This document shows positions 1 through 12,525 of a DNA stretch of 64,000 bases, in pieces. The notes below the pieces were generated by a model. It had not been told where the DNA came from. It saw only the letters and a list, made by a program, of their open reading frames with translations, and ran no database searches. The position numbers were made by a program, and so were the translations under genes. The DNA is from Fasciolopsis buskii (lineage: Eukaryota > Platyhelminthes > Trematoda > Plagiorchiida > Fasciolidae), in contig LUCM01001571.1 of NCBI GenBank assembly GCA_008360955.1, positions 73,881 to 137,880 of the forward strand, given 5' to 3'. The number at the start of each line of letters is the position of its first letter. The first letter of the stretch is position 1.

Positions 1-600
1 GTCTAGCGAGTACGTATAAACAACTTCGGACTTTCCAGACCAGAAGGAGTTTATGTATGTTGCAACGTGAACTCCAGTCTTCTTCTTGTTCGAAACTCCG
101 TCCTGCCGATGGAGTCGAAGCTGTCTATGGACACGAGTGAATTAGCGATGTCCGGGTTCAGCCACGATTCTTGTATGCAGACGACACACGTGTGAACATG
201 GGTCGGTGATTGAAATGTGGAGGACAGGTCCGACATTTTCGTAAACAGAGAGCGGATGTTAGTACTTAACAAAGCCGGAATGGACATCTTGGCTAGAAGA
301 GTGCATTTAAGAGCTGCCTGGCAGCCAGCATGAGTGCCCCTTTTAGATCAGTTAGAAGCTCGTTGAGGTGCAGAAACACGGGATCCCAATATATGTTGAG
401 AAACGATACGGTTTTTGAACAAAAGTAATTCCGAGCCATTATACGGGCGAACGGAGAACGTAACCGAGCCAAATATCCAACAACAATAAAACAAAATAAT
501 GATGACAAAATTGTAACGCAGTCAGTCAAAGGACGCGCATGACGTATATCAGTCAGTCTCGGTGGAAGCAGACGTCGCCAACAGCTATATTCCACAGATA
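1..600 (-). mobile_element. LINE retrotransposon remnant: 5' part and endonuclease domain, frameshifted and truncated
   Basis: Reading leftward from about 595, an open frame without a recognised domain runs to 293. It is followed by a frame at about 305-51 with the opening of a LINE apurinic-type endonuclease: STNIRSLFTKMSDL, then CVVCIQESWLNPDIANSL. The Asn-x-Arg-Ser-Leu and Glu-Ser-Trp-Leu motifs carry the domain's first metal- and catalysis-related residues. The match stops at a frameshift near 70-80. The other frame then reads TGVHVATYINSFW to the window edge, which fits the next conserved block. The copy is therefore broken. The reverse transcriptase, if present, lies left of the window. 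A CR1/Jockey-like clade is likely, but cannot be fixed from this fragment. Confidence 0.72.
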
Positions 601-687
601 TATCAGCTTTTAATAAATCTCGTTCTTGTTATTCCTATCTGGAAGACGAAAAAACGAATCTAAGCGTCATACCAATTGAACAGTTTA

Positions 688-843
688 TATTTTATCTTCC
701 TCATTAATGAAATAACAATGTACATCAATTATCAGGAAGGGGGCCGCGGCTAACAGAGGGCTGACTAAGTTGAACAGCAGTGGGAGGATTCGGACCCGCG
801 ACGTTCCCGTCCAAACGCCACGAGCGTACGCGCTTGGCCACCT
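688..843 (-). repeat. tRNA-derived SINE, copy 1 (diverged)
   Basis: On the minus strand it starts with the tRNA-like head (GGTGGCCAAGCGCGTACGC), then has a degraded B box (GGGTCCGAATCC), a body ending GGCCCCCTTCCTGATAATTG, and an A-rich tail with CATTAATGAGGAAG. The order of head, box, body and tail matches the copy at 24613-24790. The insertion of a few bases before TGTACATTGTTATT and the altered boxes show that it is old. Confidence 0.75.
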
Positions 844-3800
844 TCTTTTAACGATTAAGATCTACCGTACGTCGAGTAGCAATCAAGCTGATGACTGTGC
901 CGACCTTCCGGAAATTCTTTATGACGTCAAACAATAAGTTTTTCTTACAGAATTCTTAGTTTAATCATAGTGAAAGCCACTAACAATAACGTAATGGTTT
1001 CATTTCGGGATCACGAAAAATTCCCGTCGTTTTATTGACTTACTGTCGAGCTGATGAATACTATTTGTCGTGATCGTACAGAAGGCTAATACGAATTAAA
1101 TGATGTTCCCTTCAACCCAACCAGTCATCCTGCACCCGTTGAACTTCATGATTTGTTGACATTCGTTTCAGTCCAAACCCAACGACTACAATTGCTTTTG
1201 TCATCGGAAAATAGACAGTAATTGATCGATCTGGCAGTACATAGGTTTACGCAGTCCGTTTACCGTAAACCATAATTTATGAGCTTTAATAGCTATTTCC
1301 AGTAAATATTTTACAAAATAACCATTTTAAAAGTAGTTATTAATGGAAAAATGAATCTAATTCGTTTTTGGTTCTATTTTTAGCTGAAATCACGTTACCG
1401 ATTAGTCCTTTTACAATGTTCCTACTTTCACCGAGGTTTTCATCTGACGTATGTGCTTCCTAAACCCGTTGAGACCACCATGAGTTGGCCTCGTTCATAC
1501 CGTATCCGGTCTCTGCTTCCTATTTTATTACCGTTGTCTAACAGTCACTCTGCTTTTGGCACGTGAGCTGGAACGGAGGAGTTATGAAGTCCGCCTCGGA
1601 TAGGGCGTTCACAATTCGACTGGAAATCATCGAGCATTTCGTTCGGATTAGTTAAACCGATTCCTGAAAATTTGTTCCCGTGACCGAGTGTCGTTCTTCC
1701 TCGGTGATCCCTTCATTCCATAATTCTTTTTTGGCTTCAGTCGGGTTGGCGGAGACGTTTACGCAAATTGAATTGGACTTTGTCGGTCAGTTAAGTTTCG
1801 AACGGCCCTCGCAAATGTGCGAATGATTTATTGTTTTATTAGTAATCTATTGGGATTCCGGTTTCCAAGCCTCAGGTGGTGATTATAACAATCGATTGTT
1901 CTGCAACAGCGAGTCACTCCATACTGTGCAAATAATTGGCGGACGCGTGAAATGGGAATGCGTTTGTGGATGAGTGTATAAAAAGTCGACATACACATTG
2001 TTCGTTTGACTCTAATCGAGGCTGCCGATGCATTTTATCATCCGAAGTCAAAGAACAAAGTGCACACGGGGCTCGTCTTATTACCATCCCATTGAAAGAA
2101 ATTAAAACAAACCAACCACTTTGGCTAATTTTCCGATTTATGTCAAAGTTAGCTAATGTGCACACTTTTTCGATAAATTTTGTCAAATAGTGCTAATTCC
2201 CCTATTTGATCAACATGTCGGCATGCGATTTCATGAGATCAAAGTTAGCTGTCTGTTGCCTATAGTGCGTATCCTAAAGATCTGACAAGCAGAAATGCGC
2301 CAGTTTGTTACGTATAATCCACAGTGTGCTTGTTATCTGTCCACTGAGTTGTCGGAAGGCATGGAACGCCGGGAAGGGTTTATCTTCACACCAGCTTTCC
2401 GACAAACTAGATATTCACAACGAAAAACCTGCCAAACCGTCTCGAGTGAAGAGAGTCGTTAGCGGTGCACATGTTGCAACTAGAATTGTCCCAACGACAG
2501 CACCTTTAGCCGATTTCACTTTTGTCCTGGCTAAGATCATTACGTCAATCATTCTGTCCTCCTGGAACACCCCTAGCACATTTTTCGGGTGGATATTTTA
2601 TTGTCTCCCATTTGGCCTGATGCCGCAGTGTATGCATTTGGCCGCACCTATGCGGAAGATCGAGCAGATGCGGTCTGTCACCAAGTCAACATACGACCAA
2701 CACTACCACTGGCTACATGTACGCAATTCATGCACAGCACTGCACATTTCGAAATAAGTAGACACGAAATAAAACGGATTTGTTTTTCGTCTCACCGGAA
2801 TCTCATTTGAATCGTTATGAGCGCGAATGGATGACAAATCCGGGGAAATTTTGTACATTCATCCGGATTTCAAAAACATTTTAATAGACAAGCGAATTTA
2901 GCAGAATTTTGTAGAACAGTTTATTGCAATTTGGAAAGATTGACAATGATAAAACGATTCTCAAAAGAAAATACGTAAAAGTCATTGAATTGCTTAAAAT
3001 TTTCCTATTCCAATGAAGCTGCTGCTTGGAATCCATAAGAATGGAAAGCAATCTAGGATTTTGCTCTAATCATCTGGTACGGTTCTGCCGCTATCGATTT
3101 CACACATCCACAGCGACACAACGGTCAGGGATGTGTAAAGCTAAGAGTGGGGTTATATCCGATGGAAGAATACAGCAAGCATGAACTTATGGATGGCAAA
3201 AGTAGGCTAACCAGGTTTTTTCAGTTCAGAAAACAACTACCCTTACAAGTGCGAGTGCTTCTTGAACTACTCCTGTCTCGACAGATGTGAAGTTTTCTGG
3301 TGCTGCTTGCGTAATATTCTGCGAGATTTCCAAAATATTTGGAGGGGTACATTATGTTCCCAAAACAACGTCCAGGATGATTCCAACGGTTTATTCGTAC
3401 ACGTAAATGTAGCCGGAAAAATGCGCACACTGAGTTGACCGGGCCAAATGCATTAAGGCATGTGAGAACAAAAGTACCAGGGGAACATAAGGCCAAGAGT
3501 AGAAAAATCATTGTATCTACCAGAGGTCAGGTGACCGATAGAGACCACGTGCCCAGTTTTCATGCGGGAAGGGAATTTAATCAAGAGAGTTGGAAATTTG
3601 TAAGACTGATGTTTAATGTAAAAATTCATGGACTAATTTCTTTAGTCTGCACAATTAGCTGGAAGTCCTAGTATAGGACAATTCATAGTCCTAATTGTTC
3701 CTTTGCGAATAGTAGCCAGTTCAAGTTTTTATGTCTCGCATCCCGTGGGTGTTATTACACGTTCAATTCTATTTTCAGTATGAGAATATGTAAGCCGATA

Positions 3801-6800
3801 GCCCACAGAATTTAAACTGGTAAGTTGATCGATTTTTAGACGGTTGAATAACAAACGCCTTGTAGTTAGTTCATAAGAGCTCACGTGTATCCATCCCGAA
3901 TATGATGCCCGTGCTTTCACTTTCGCATTTCAGTTGCGCAGGATTGAAAACAAAACACTTCTGACCTCCTAGATGCTTGTATTTATTGCCTATTTATTGT
4001 CTATAATGTCCGGGAATAAGAATTTATAGTAACCGCTCCGTACAGATTCTCCCTAGGATTTCTATCTCCCGTTTAGTCTTTGTCTAGTTGGATCTTCTCC
4101 TTACGAAAAAGAGCAGAAACGTCATACCGGAAGAGTTGAAAATGGGGAGAAATAAGTTTGTTGCCCACTCAGTTATCTGTTCGAAATGACTCCTTTGTTA
4201 ACCGATCAATGAATACTTGAAATAGTCTCACGTAAAAAAAAGAAATTGGTAAGAAATTTCTAATTATGTGTTGATGAATAAGCAATTGCGAACGTATTCT
4301 CCAAGTGTTGGCCTTACAAACTCAAGTTCACGGTGGTAAGTTTCATTGAAACAACGTTTTTGTCTGACATAAAGTGTCAGCAAAAAAAAACCCAAACCGG
4401 GAACATAGTAGCTATTTTGCATTTGTGTCATCACGAATTTTCATTGGACAGGAAAAAAAACATTTCCAATGGATTGAATTTATTCAATTCTGATCCAGTT
4501 ACCAATAAGGTATTGACAAAATTATAACTGTGTTCATCACGACTAGGGTTTTGCATCGGACGACAGCACTGCTGTGGTGCAAATACGCATGGCTTTGGTC
4601 ATTCTAACGAGAAAACTGAATTCTACCATAAGAATGCAAAGAATTTCTAAAACTTTCACAGTCTGTCATCGGTATCCCCTAGTGAAAATTTGCCAAGATG
4701 TCAAAATCTATGCTGACCAATCCATGCAAAAGAAGTGCTAAGAACGTCACATAAACAATGGTTTATAACACTCGGTTTATTGTGCCAGCTAGGCGGACGG
4801 ATCTGGTCACAGCTTTGCAAGCGGTCCACTCATTACCCATCTTTCACAATCTTATATTACGTAACCGGCAATTCATGTGACTTGAGGCTTCGGTCCTTTG
4901 TCTCTTGAACCGGAGGTAAACAAGTAACATGCCTTAGGGCAAGCGCACGTGTTGTAACACGTGCTTTCAGCGATTGTTTACGCTTCCTTCCCCATTTCCA
5001 AATTACCAGGCCGTGTTTGATCTAATTGCTTCTACTACCACCCCCAGGATTTCATACCTGTCCTTGTTTTTCCCTTATTATATGCAAATCATGATTGCAT
5101 CTCACGTGAGCGCGACCGGAACTGTCTTCGATTTTAGAGGTTAACAATGTCATATATGCATTAATTTTGCTCATTTCAAACTACATGATCTTGCTCACTG
5201 CACTCAATAGTGTTTGTGTTGATAGGTCAGACTACTTTCATAGTACAGTTTCATTTACTCTCGTCCTAAGGTTATATTTCAATCCGAATACTAGTAGGAC
5301 TACTAGTGTTACTTCCAATATTCGCAATTCCATAAATGACCAAATACCCGATCGTGATTTTACTTACAATATCAGGTCAAATTGTCAGATTCAGTGAAGT
5401 CCAATCGGCGAAAACACACGGTGTTTCCAAATAACATGATCAGCTTGTGTCTTCGGTGAAACGTAAACTAGACGCATGCCTGTGTAACCGTGCAGTCGAA
5501 CGTAACACACAAAATCGACAAAACAGTTATCTCGTCTCACGCTGCTCAAGAGTTTGAATTCACATTACATTTTACCCACATTCGCTTGCAACTAATTCTA
5601 TCCCCATCGTGGAAGAGAACTGGCAAGAGAAGCAGGTCCAGTATCACGTGATGTTCTCAAAATGAAATCTACCTGTACTGAAAACACCCAAAGACTCGCC
5701 TAAAACATCTTGACACCAGCCAAAATCGGTATGTGCGTAGGCGGTTTCGAATACAAAATTGATATATTTCGAGTAAAAACCAATTCAATATATCGACCAG
5801 GATATGTTAGATAAGAAGTAGAAACATCGACAGATTGTAAAATCGGAGTTTGATGAGTGAGAAAATGTTTAGCAAATCACATCTATTGGATCCCATGACC
5901 GCAAGTAACGAGTCATGTATAGGACACAGAGAAGATGAGCTCATGTTCAAATTAGATTGACCGAATTAGTCAACAGACGGGACGGGATCATCACGAGTAG
6001 CCATGGTGATATGTAAACGACCAGGAAAAGCAAAAAGGTGAACATTTGTTCTGGAAGCACATTATATAATGCTTAATCGGCCGGGAACACTACATGTTAG
6101 AAATCAACGGGTAGACAATAAAGCAATCGGGTCCCGCGGCTTATTTCCTTTTTGTCCCTTGCATTCGCTCCTAGGTGAAAATGAATTGCCCGGAGGATAT
6201 TGATTTGTTGCCACTTAGGCGCTCGGTGGCGAACGTTGCGTCCATGCGCTCAATTTCAGATCCTATTACGGGGAAAAAGTTCTATCCCATTTGAGTATCC
6301 GTAAACGTTTCAGACTTTTGAAAGCCGCACCCCTAGACCACAAGGTTATGCCGGCTTGCGATGATACGTTGCAACGGATGTTTTGTGATGCCAACAGGAA
6401 GGCCATTTGACGGGTAGCTGTCTCAAAGTAACCTCGGATGAAACTAGGATATCGTAAGGTTCTTTCGAACTACAGCCTAGACGAGAGATTTTCCTGGATA
6501 TTTTCCGTATATTCTTAAATGAGACCAAACACGTACTGCCTGAAGAGGCACGTTCAATTCGACTACCGAATTCGGAATATCAGACGGCATAAGGCTACAT
6601 ATTCTACATATTCACTGTGCATTTGTGTCAGGTTTGTAAGGCGCTTTAATAGTAAAAAGCAATGACGAGAACATCAAAACTTTTACCGGGGAATCTTTTT
6701 CATGAAAAGATCACTTTTCTTCAGGATGTGATCAGCGCTGACCTACAACAGCGCCGATTTAGGGCCACGTCCAAGAAGTTCCATGTGTCTGCGTCAGCAT

Positions 6801-9800
6801 GAATCTAATCTGTTGCCGCATTGACACTCTCACGAATTGGACTGTCCTAATTTGCCTCTCCAGGCAGTCGTCCTGAGCTTGGGGGAGTTCAAAATGAATG
6901 GCAAAACACCCAGAAAAACTGTTGTTTGACGCTTTTGACCGTCTCGGTCGCTAATCCCCGTAGATACGTGTGTCATATTGCGTTTTCTAAACAAATCTCA
7001 TTATCTGTTTCAGTCATTTAACGTAGTTACACCAATGTCCTAGTGGGAAGCAGTGTCACACAGAGTAGGACTTGTAACTTTGACTGCTTAAAGCCAATCG
7101 AATGCGGTTATTTATCAAGTAGAATTACGGGGGAACGACGTGAATGCAGAGGCATCTGTACCTCTGTTTTCCTATAAGAGACCTCTAGTTGTCAGTTTTA
7201 ATGATATATCAAGTGTAGTCGTTTGTTTTAGCGGATCAATGCGTACAAATTACGAAGTGACTAATCGTTTAGATTCCATGCTCGGATTGCCTTTAAAACC
7301 ATGGAAAAGCGCGAAATGCGCGACTGTTGTCGAGCTCTGTGACAAATTACTTCACATATGCCTTCGTTATCTCGATAACCGTCAAGATGTTTGATTTGGT
7401 TGAAATTCTTCCAGTCTGTCAAGTTAGATCTACTGCGGTCATTCAACTCTAGGTTGCATATTAGTATTCAGCGGTGTGTGGCGATAAATAATCAATAACA
7501 AAGGGCGATTCCATCATTTACCGGTGATTTTCCAAAACAACGTGAGCAGTTGAAAGTCAGTAGAGCTAGACAGGCTGTTCCACTGTTCGCCTCATCGTAC
7601 ATTGCGTGGTTTCGCCTTCCCAGTGGTGACACCACGTGCACTGAAGGAATTTTATTTCTGAACAGAGTAGTAATACTATAAATTGATACTGGTTCACCAA
7701 GTACGGTAATCCGAAGAGAACGTATATAATACACTTTTTGCACAAGCCTGAACAGAGGTCACCTTTCATGTGGATCATGACAAGGGACGAAAACATTGCA
7801 CGAGAAAGGGGAAAGAGAATGGAACAACGTTCACTGTTCAGCACACATGATGACTTTTATGTCGGCAATTCGACAGTGGCCTTGATCTATCTGTGGACCT
7901 GATACCATCCGGTTATCGATATCAAAGTGGATGGCTTACTTAAAGGGCACCACTCGTCGACCAAATGGTCTAACCCACAAGGCAGTGGGACGATGTGAGC
8001 TTCACGTTAACAAGTGCGGACTGTTGGCTGATTAGTCACTATATGCTCACTTTGGATGGAGTCAGGTGTCCCGACTGCCTAGTACACCTCTCAGCCGTGG
8101 ATGCCGGTGAGCATACAGCTGTCTGCTCCATACAGTGCTAGTGCTTGGCTTGGAATCAAAATTTAACGATCTCCCCTAAATTTTCGCCAAGTATCAAACA
8201 ACTCGGTAGAGAGCTCTGGACATTCGCCCTGTTCCAAACACTTTCGTGAAAACAGCTCTGTTATGAAAAGGCGGTGAGCAAGACTTTTTTAGAGAAAGCT
8301 ATTTGAGATGCCAGGTCATTTAGAACCATTTTATAGCACACTAGGAATGGGTGGCCAAATGGGAACCCGAGTAAACGACACCGGGCCATGCTGAGACATT
8401 TGGAGGCTCCGGTGAGACTGGTGTCGGTTACAGTTACGTCAACGAACGTGGACATTTTTTAGGTCAGCAAAGATTGGCTGTTTGTAGTACATGTCCCAAA
8501 TACGCATTCATTAACACGGACAGCTGCTGTTCCCTTGAGTAGGTGTTTATTTTGGCACCCCAACGTGGCATTGTTGATTTGGCAATCGAAGCATTGTAGC
8601 ATGGTGCTGCTTTTCGGTGAATGCGTTGCAAAATGTTGAAATTCCCTGCCACACAACGAGCGTTATTCAATATGAATTTATTTACGAATGAGCATTGTTC
8701 ACCAAAGTTCACCTAGCGGGAGATCGGGACACCAGTCACTGTCATATTTCGGCATTCATCACGCACCCGGTTAGTCTGGACATTATTGCGAAGTTCATGA
8801 ATAGTTCATTGCGTGCAGCGTTGACAGTATTCACCTGCGAGGAAAAATAGTGACACCCTAGGAACGCTCTGCAGAAAATTTCATGTACACCGAACCATCC
8901 AGATTTTAGCTGCCGTTCGCATTCAGACAACGAATGATCAATACATTGGAATCCGGAGATTTGACATTGGACATGATTTGACCTCACTCCGTTAGGCAAG
9001 AAATTCCTGTCGGGGCACAGAATTATGTTTCGTCTGCCGCTACTCTCATTGTTAAGTCGGCAACACACATCGTTGCCATGACGAGTGCCAATTGAGATAC
9101 GTGTTCGCCAGTGAGAAGTTTCAAACCCGAGGACTTTTGATTTAATTGCTGTAATGACGACCGCTTGAGAACCACGGGGCTACCCCGGAAGACTGCGCCA
9201 TCAGCTTAAACACGAGTATTTCACCTTTTTGCGAAATGTTAACACAACATATGTCCACTAGCCTGAAACCAATTGATGCGGCTATTCCGTTGCACACGGA
9301 GCAGCGTGTCTTGTGTTCGTTCGTAAAAATGGAAAATTTATCAGCTAATGCCTATCCAAACTAACGCAACTTATGCTCAAAATCGCACTAATAAATGCCC
9401 ATATAATAGACAGGGCAACAGTGATTTAGTTTCCACTGTTATTATTCATTACTAATAACCTATTTGAAGAGCCAAGAATGTTGCACATTCTCATCGTTAC
9501 TCTGGTGACAACACGATTTTGACTAGCAAATACTGCAACCAATTGTCACTCTATTCACATGTGTTGTAAAAACACAGTTAGAGAACCGAGAAATTGCGCC
9601 CTGTGGAAATCAGACAATGTTCATGCCGGAAGATCAACATGAAGGCAAACAAGCCACGAACAACTTTGGTTATGCCCGTCTCATAGACCCCCGTCTTGTG
9701 TTTGTCTAATGCATTCGATGACACGCAATACAGGCACGTGAGATCATGTCGTAAGAAAAACGAGTCAAAAAAATCCATTCTGTTCGATAATCAGAAAGTT

Positions 9801-10889
9801 GTAAAAAGAAAATATTGACCAACAAATCGGTACATTCCAAGAAAATGTTGCAGCCGACTGACTATGATTTTTGCGCAGATCTGAAATAATAACTTCCGCG
9901 GTTTAAGTCAAATGATTGGATTTGACATCTGTTTGATCATACAGTCGATTCCCTCTAGGATATTTTGGACTTCTAGGCACATTGGCCCTGTATGAGTGAG
10001 TTACTTACTGAAACGTTTAAACAGTGCAACTTGTCTGCATTTGGAACACTCGAATGTAACAACTTAAGTGATATGCTCTTGCGCATTACACTTTTATCTG
10101 TCTCTTTTATTTTTGTCTACTCTAACACTAAGCGGATCATATCCACCCGGTTTATTGCCGGACGGATCCGAAATTATCATCGATCTGGTAAAAAAATCTT
10201 TTCGGAGAAATGAAACAGAACAGCGGTTATCAAACAGTTCGATTTGAAATTCTCTTTTCAACCTGTCCCGAATCTGTCCCGATTTGTTCATTCGAAATGA
10301 CCTCTCCATCCGCGCTCCTGTCACCGGTGCAGCTGACGGAAAGTGACTGAAAATGAACGTTTCCGTTACAGTATGACTGAAGCCAACGAGTTCACCCAAA
10401 GCCAATCATCGGGATTGCTCAAACGCGACTAGGAAAACATGGAAGACTTTGAGGGAACATCAAAGTGAACCGATTGACTGTCAGCAATGAAATTGTTGCT
10501 TGGGAATGAAAGTCTACGCTTGGTTGAGAAAAATAGGATTTCGGATTGGATATCACCTCTTAAAGATTCATTCACATTCTGAATCGTTTTCAACCAACGT
10601 TACGTGGCATCGTGACATCACCACGTAGCTGCACGTCCTCCTTGGTAGTATCAATCAAACGACTGATTTATCCGATCTAACGGTTTTATCATCATTGCAC
10701 GATAACTTCGTGTAAAATTAATTTACGTACAGGCGCCTAACTGGGATTGTGGTATGAATAATAAGATGTATGTAATGTACTCTGGTCGTACAAAACGGGA
10801 ACCAACGAACGAAACCATTACTATTGTTTCGTTTTGCTCATCGTGACAAGCTGACCAGGGATGTTCTTGTGCGTTGGTGTGCATAACTT
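844..10889. other. Non-coding stretch in left flank
   Basis: Apart from the doubtful ORF at 2305-2757, I see only short, mutually overlapping frames with stop codons, no splice-supported exon, RNA gene or repeat with a second copy in the window. Confidence 0.6.
2305..2757 (+). CDS. Unrecognised 150-codon ORF in the left flank
   Basis: The frame starts MLRIIHSVLVICPLSCRKAW and contains a hydrophobic middle (IITSIILSSWNTPSTFFGWI). A second open frame overlaps its 3' half (2589-2810) and reads IWPDAAVYAFGRTYAEDRAD, so a frameshifted relic of a repeat is conceivable. No domain, splice context or neighbouring exon supports a gene. Confidence 0.15.
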   Translation: MLRIIHSVLVICPLSCRKAWNAGKGLSSHQLSDKLDIHNEKPAKPSRVKRVVSGAHVATRIVPTTAPLADFTFVLAKIITSIILSSWNTPSTFFGWIFYCLPFGLMPQCMHLAAPMRKIEQMRSVTKSTYDQHYHWLHVRNSCTALHISK

Positions 10890-11074
10890 GGCCGGCGGTG
10901 GTCAAACGGATAAGGCCGTGGCGTTCGGACGGAAAGGTCGCGAGTCCAAATCCTCCCATCGCCGGTCAACTTCCCCACTTGGCAGCCCTTTGTTGGCCGC
11001 GGACCCCTTCCTGAAAAATGATGTGCAATGTTGTTTCATTAATAAAGGAAGTAAAAGATGGAGAAAGATAAAAG
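10890..11074 (+). repeat. tRNA-derived SINE, copy 2
   Basis: This is the only clear full-length copy on the plus strand besides the diverged one at 42678. The head GGTGGTCAAACGGATAAGGC is A-box-like. About 40 bp later the sequence GAGTCCAAATCCTCCC replaces the B box, so internal promoter function is doubtful. The body (CCCCACTTGGCAGCCCTTTG), the shared 3' segment GTTTCATTAATAAAGGAAG and the A-rich tail AAAGATAAAAG all match the family. Confidence 0.8.
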
Positions 11075-12352
11075 TAATTCTACAGAGGAATCTAAATTTG
11101 AAAGGGTGCAATTGGGTTTAGTCTCAGTTAAATATTACTGAGCTGACTTCACTTAGTGAGAAAAGAAAACTTGCTACGTACCAACAATTTCGATCTTTAT
11201 TAGGCATTGAAGAAAAACGATAAGATGTTGTTTGTTAGATGAGGTGCACTAGTTGCATAGAACAGCGGGTATTCTAAATTTTACTTTTTGCTAGCAGTAG
11301 TCACGGAAGTGGTGGTGATGTGGACTGAGGATTGGAACTCCAGTTGAGACTAGGCAGAGGAAGAAATCACGTAAGTATGATGCATAACGTTAGCAAAATC
11401 AAATAGAATTTGATTGTACGAAATTTCCGTTGAACTCAAACCTACTCACTCTGTGTATTGCCTGTTACAGTTTCCGGACGCCCGCACATGGGGATGTGTT
11501 AATTTAACATTTTATCTGCACTGTTGACATGCGATTGGACAAACTGTTTCAAGCAGGACACAGTGAGTTCAGGTTAGGTTGCAGCTAATTCATCATTCAT
11601 TTGGCGTAACAAATGAAGTGTTCTCTGGGTCTAGCATGGAAACAGCTACTAAGCTGGTGACGAAGGTTTTTTGCGCACTAGATGAGTAGTTTCTCGTCCT
11701 CGAAATCTGACAAGCGATGGGACTTTTTGTAAACTGTTGGCATCTGGCTACACTGTCCAGATAAGGCTGGGAAACACATTTCCGAGCGACGTGTCGTGTC
11801 GTGTCGTGAAATGCGGTTCACCTTATCACAGTTCCTGTCCAGAATATGTCGCCCCTTATGTCAAACCAGTATTCCGTAAAAATGCCTTCGTGATTTTTTT
11901 CACGTGTTTACCAAGTCGAGTAGACTTCGTCCAATCTGTCAACAAATATAGCGCAAAAATGTGATTCCACTGCTCGCACGTATAAACATGGTGGAAATTT
12001 CAGTCGTAATTTGCTTCCACTGCGATAATTTTTCCTTTGTTGAACTGCTTACTGCTGGCTTCCGGGTCCCTTTCATGGAATGCTACGCACAGGCAAAAAT
12101 TTTATGAGATAATCGGAAATAAATGAGATTTTATGACGCAACCAATCCGATTACGTGCATTTTTTCGAATATAGCCAAAAACTACGCTCACTTGGCTCGG
12201 TGCTAACCAAATGCATGCGATGACCGCATTTTGTGAGTAAACCCGATTACCAGTTGTCTAGTTCATCTGAATCGTTTGCCTTTTGTTCTCCAATAACGGA
12301 ATGACTCAGCACACAATTTTCTATTCCGTGGTTGCGGTCACCTATGTCTTGT
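11075..12352. other. Non-coding stretch between SINE copies 2 and 3
   Basis: It holds the short GTGTC tandem at 11791-11808 and otherwise nothing I can recognise. Confidence 0.6.
11791..11808. repeat. Short GTGTC pentanucleotide tandem
   Basis: GTGTC occurs three times in a row, followed by a partial fourth unit. Confidence 0.85.
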
Positions 12353-12525
12353 ATCTTTTACCTTTTACTTCGTTTATTAGTGAAACAACAATGTACACCA
12401 TCTTTCAGGAGGGGACCGAGGCCAACGAACGGCTGCCAAGTGGGAAAGTTGACCGGCGGTGGAACGATTCGAACCCGCGAACTTCACATGCAAACGCCAC
12501 GACCTTATTCGTTTGGCCATCTCCG
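12353..12525 (-). repeat. tRNA-derived SINE, copy 3
   Basis: On the minus strand the A-box-like head GATGGCCAAACGAATAAGG is followed by GCGGGTTCGAATCGTTCC, in which the B-box core GGTTCGAATC is intact. The body GGTCAACTTTCCCACTTGGC and the tail TTAGTAAACGAAGTAAAAGG match the other copies. The plus-strand reading frames over this interval are repeat sequence and not genes. Confidence 0.82.

Noticed and set aside
10861..11121. ORFs on both strands over the SINE copies (also at 12283-12568 and 24626-24966)
   Set aside because: They are translations of the tRNA-derived repeat; the similar peptides between loci come from the repeat.
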